DNA of 64,000 nucleotides from Xanthobacteraceae bacterium. GTDB lineage: Bacteria; Pseudomonadota; Alphaproteobacteria; Rhizobiales; Xanthobacteraceae. This document shows positions 63,307-64,000 of the stretch, piece after piece (position 1 is the stretch's first letter; every line of letters begins with the position of its first letter). The stretch covers positions 1 through 64,000 of the forward strand of contig JARLJA010000147.1 in assembly GCA_031291445.1 (NCBI GenBank), written 5' to 3'. The notes below the pieces were generated by a model that was not told where the DNA came from, searched no databases, and was given only the letters and a program-made list of their open reading frames with translations. A program made the translations under genes and the position numbers.

Positions 63307-64000
63307 ATGACATCGACCCGGTCTCTTCGCTGGTGCGCGGGTTGGGCGCCGCGAGCCGCGGCAGTTGCTCTGTCGGTGCTGTTCAACCCAGGGTCTCCGC
63401 GCGCGCAGGACAATGCGGAGATGTCGATCGAACTGGTGGATCCGAAGGTGCTGCGGGTCTGCTCCGACCCGCGCAGCCTGCCGTTTTCCAACGATAAAGG
63501 CGAAGGTTTCGAGAACAAGCTGGCCGAACTGCTGGCGGCCAGGCTGCAGAAGAAGCTCGACTACACCTTCTTTCCGCAGGCCACCGGATTTGTCCGCGTG
63601 ACCCTGGGCGCGCATCGTTGCGACCTGATCATGGGCTTTCCCCAGGGCGACGATCTGGTCCAGGTGACCAATCCCTACTACCGCACGGCCTATGCGCTGG
63701 TCGCGAAGCCGGGCAGCGGGCTGGAGGAGGTGACGACGCTGGGCGATCCGCGCCTCCAGGGCAAGCATCTCGGCATTATCGCGGGAACGCCGCCGGCAAC
63801 CTATCTGGCCGCCTATGGTCTCATGGCCGGCGCCAAGCCTTACCCGCTGACCATCGACACGCGGATCGATTCATCCGCCGAAGCGATGATCAAGGATCTC
63901 ACATCGGGGGCGATCGATGCCGGCGTGCTGTGGGGCCCGATGGCGGGCTACTACGCCAAGCGCTCCGATCCGCCGCTGCATGTGACGCTGCTGACCAAGG
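63307..64000 (+). CDS. xoxJ: XoxJ-like periplasmic binding protein, 3' end cut by window
   Basis: 231 residues are visible; the frame stays open to base 64000. GAGGAG precedes the ATG. Signal segment about 10-35. VLRVCSDPRSLPFSNDKGEG (family-typical CxDPxNLPFSN start), FENKLAELLAARLQKKLDYT, RVTLGAHRCDLIMGFPQGDD and NPYYRTAYALV match quinoprotein dehydrogenase-associated substrate-binding proteins (MxaJ/XoxJ). XoxJ is thought to help activate XoxF. It shares its upstream control block with pqqA-xoxF. Confidence 0.9.
   Translation, partial: MTSTRSLRWCAGWAPRAAAVALSVLFNPGSPRAQDNAEMSIELVDPKVLRVCSDPRSLPFSNDKGEGFENKLAELLAARLQKKLDYTFFPQATGFVRVTLGAHRCDLIMGFPQGDDLVQVTNPYYRTAYALVAKPGSGLEEVTTLGDPRLQGKHLGIIAGTPPATYLAAYGLMAGAKPYPLTIDTRIDSSAEAMIKDLTSGAIDAGVLWGPMAGYYAKRSDPPLHVTLLTK

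Overview
The window is GC-rich DNA with rhizobial-type gene content: IalB and BA14K family proteins, OpgC, HU, a PEPxxWA-CTERM protein, GSH-dependent formaldehyde oxidation and a XoxF methanol dehydrogenase. It is most likely chromosome of an alphaproteobacterium of the Bradyrhizobium/Rhodopseudomonas group (Nitrobacteraceae). This is inferred from gene content; no 16S gene is present. I see no phage, integrase, transposase, CRISPR array, rRNA or replication origin. One tRNA (Asp) is present.

Layout. 1-6360: 3' part of a giant repeat-rich autotransporter adhesin, then an IalB-like secreted protein. 6505-12300: flavoprotein monooxygenase, a hairpin-rich intergenic element, then a LysR regulator divergent from an MBL-fold hydrolase, an orphan branched-chain-type substrate-binding protein and an alpha/beta hydrolase. 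12403-16762: secreted retropepsin-like protease with PDZ, a Met-rich outer-membrane barrel protein, and a malate/lactate-type dehydrogenase. 16785-24881: amine/amino-acid catabolic block with two class III transaminases, HAD hydrolase, Tm-1-like protein, aldehyde dehydrogenase, alanine dehydrogenase and its Lrp/AsnC regulator. 25047-30782: an apparent two-component flavin monooxygenase operon (MFS, cupin, alpha/beta hydrolase, FMN reductase, acyl-CoA-dehydrogenase-fold monooxygenase) with a divergent LuxR-type regulator. 30845-43513: envelope and housekeeping genes (OpgC, BA14K-like, two phosphoesterases, CoA-ester lyase, acyltransferase, SDR, crotonase, peptidase T, HU). 43780: tRNA-Asp. 44336-48341: TetR regulator and an aromatic-ring catabolic operon (FAD monooxygenase, FAH-family hydrolase, VOC dioxygenase-like protein). 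48342-51310: an 800-base gap and several small secreted or membrane proteins.

51360-64000 is the coherent centrepiece: a lanthanide-type methanol oxidation module. It holds a SoxYZ-like carrier, quinoprotein-relay metallohydrolase, methanol-related cytochrome c, CXXCW-type rhodanese-like protein, hypothetical protein, YVTN beta-propeller, a stand-alone 26-codon pqqA, xoxF, a second paralogous cytochrome c, S-(hydroxymethyl)glutathione dehydrogenase, Gfa, S-formylglutathione hydrolase, an AraC regulator and the 5' part of xoxJ. Methanol would be oxidised in the periplasm by XoxF-PQQ, electrons passed to the cytochromes, and formaldehyde taken through the glutathione pathway to formate in the cytoplasm.

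The most notable new observation is that the regions upstream of pqqA-xoxF and of xoxJ, 7 kb apart, share an approximately 100-base block (including 25 of 28 identical bases in its core) at nearly the same distance from the start codon. This looks like a shared regulatory element for the XoxF regulon.
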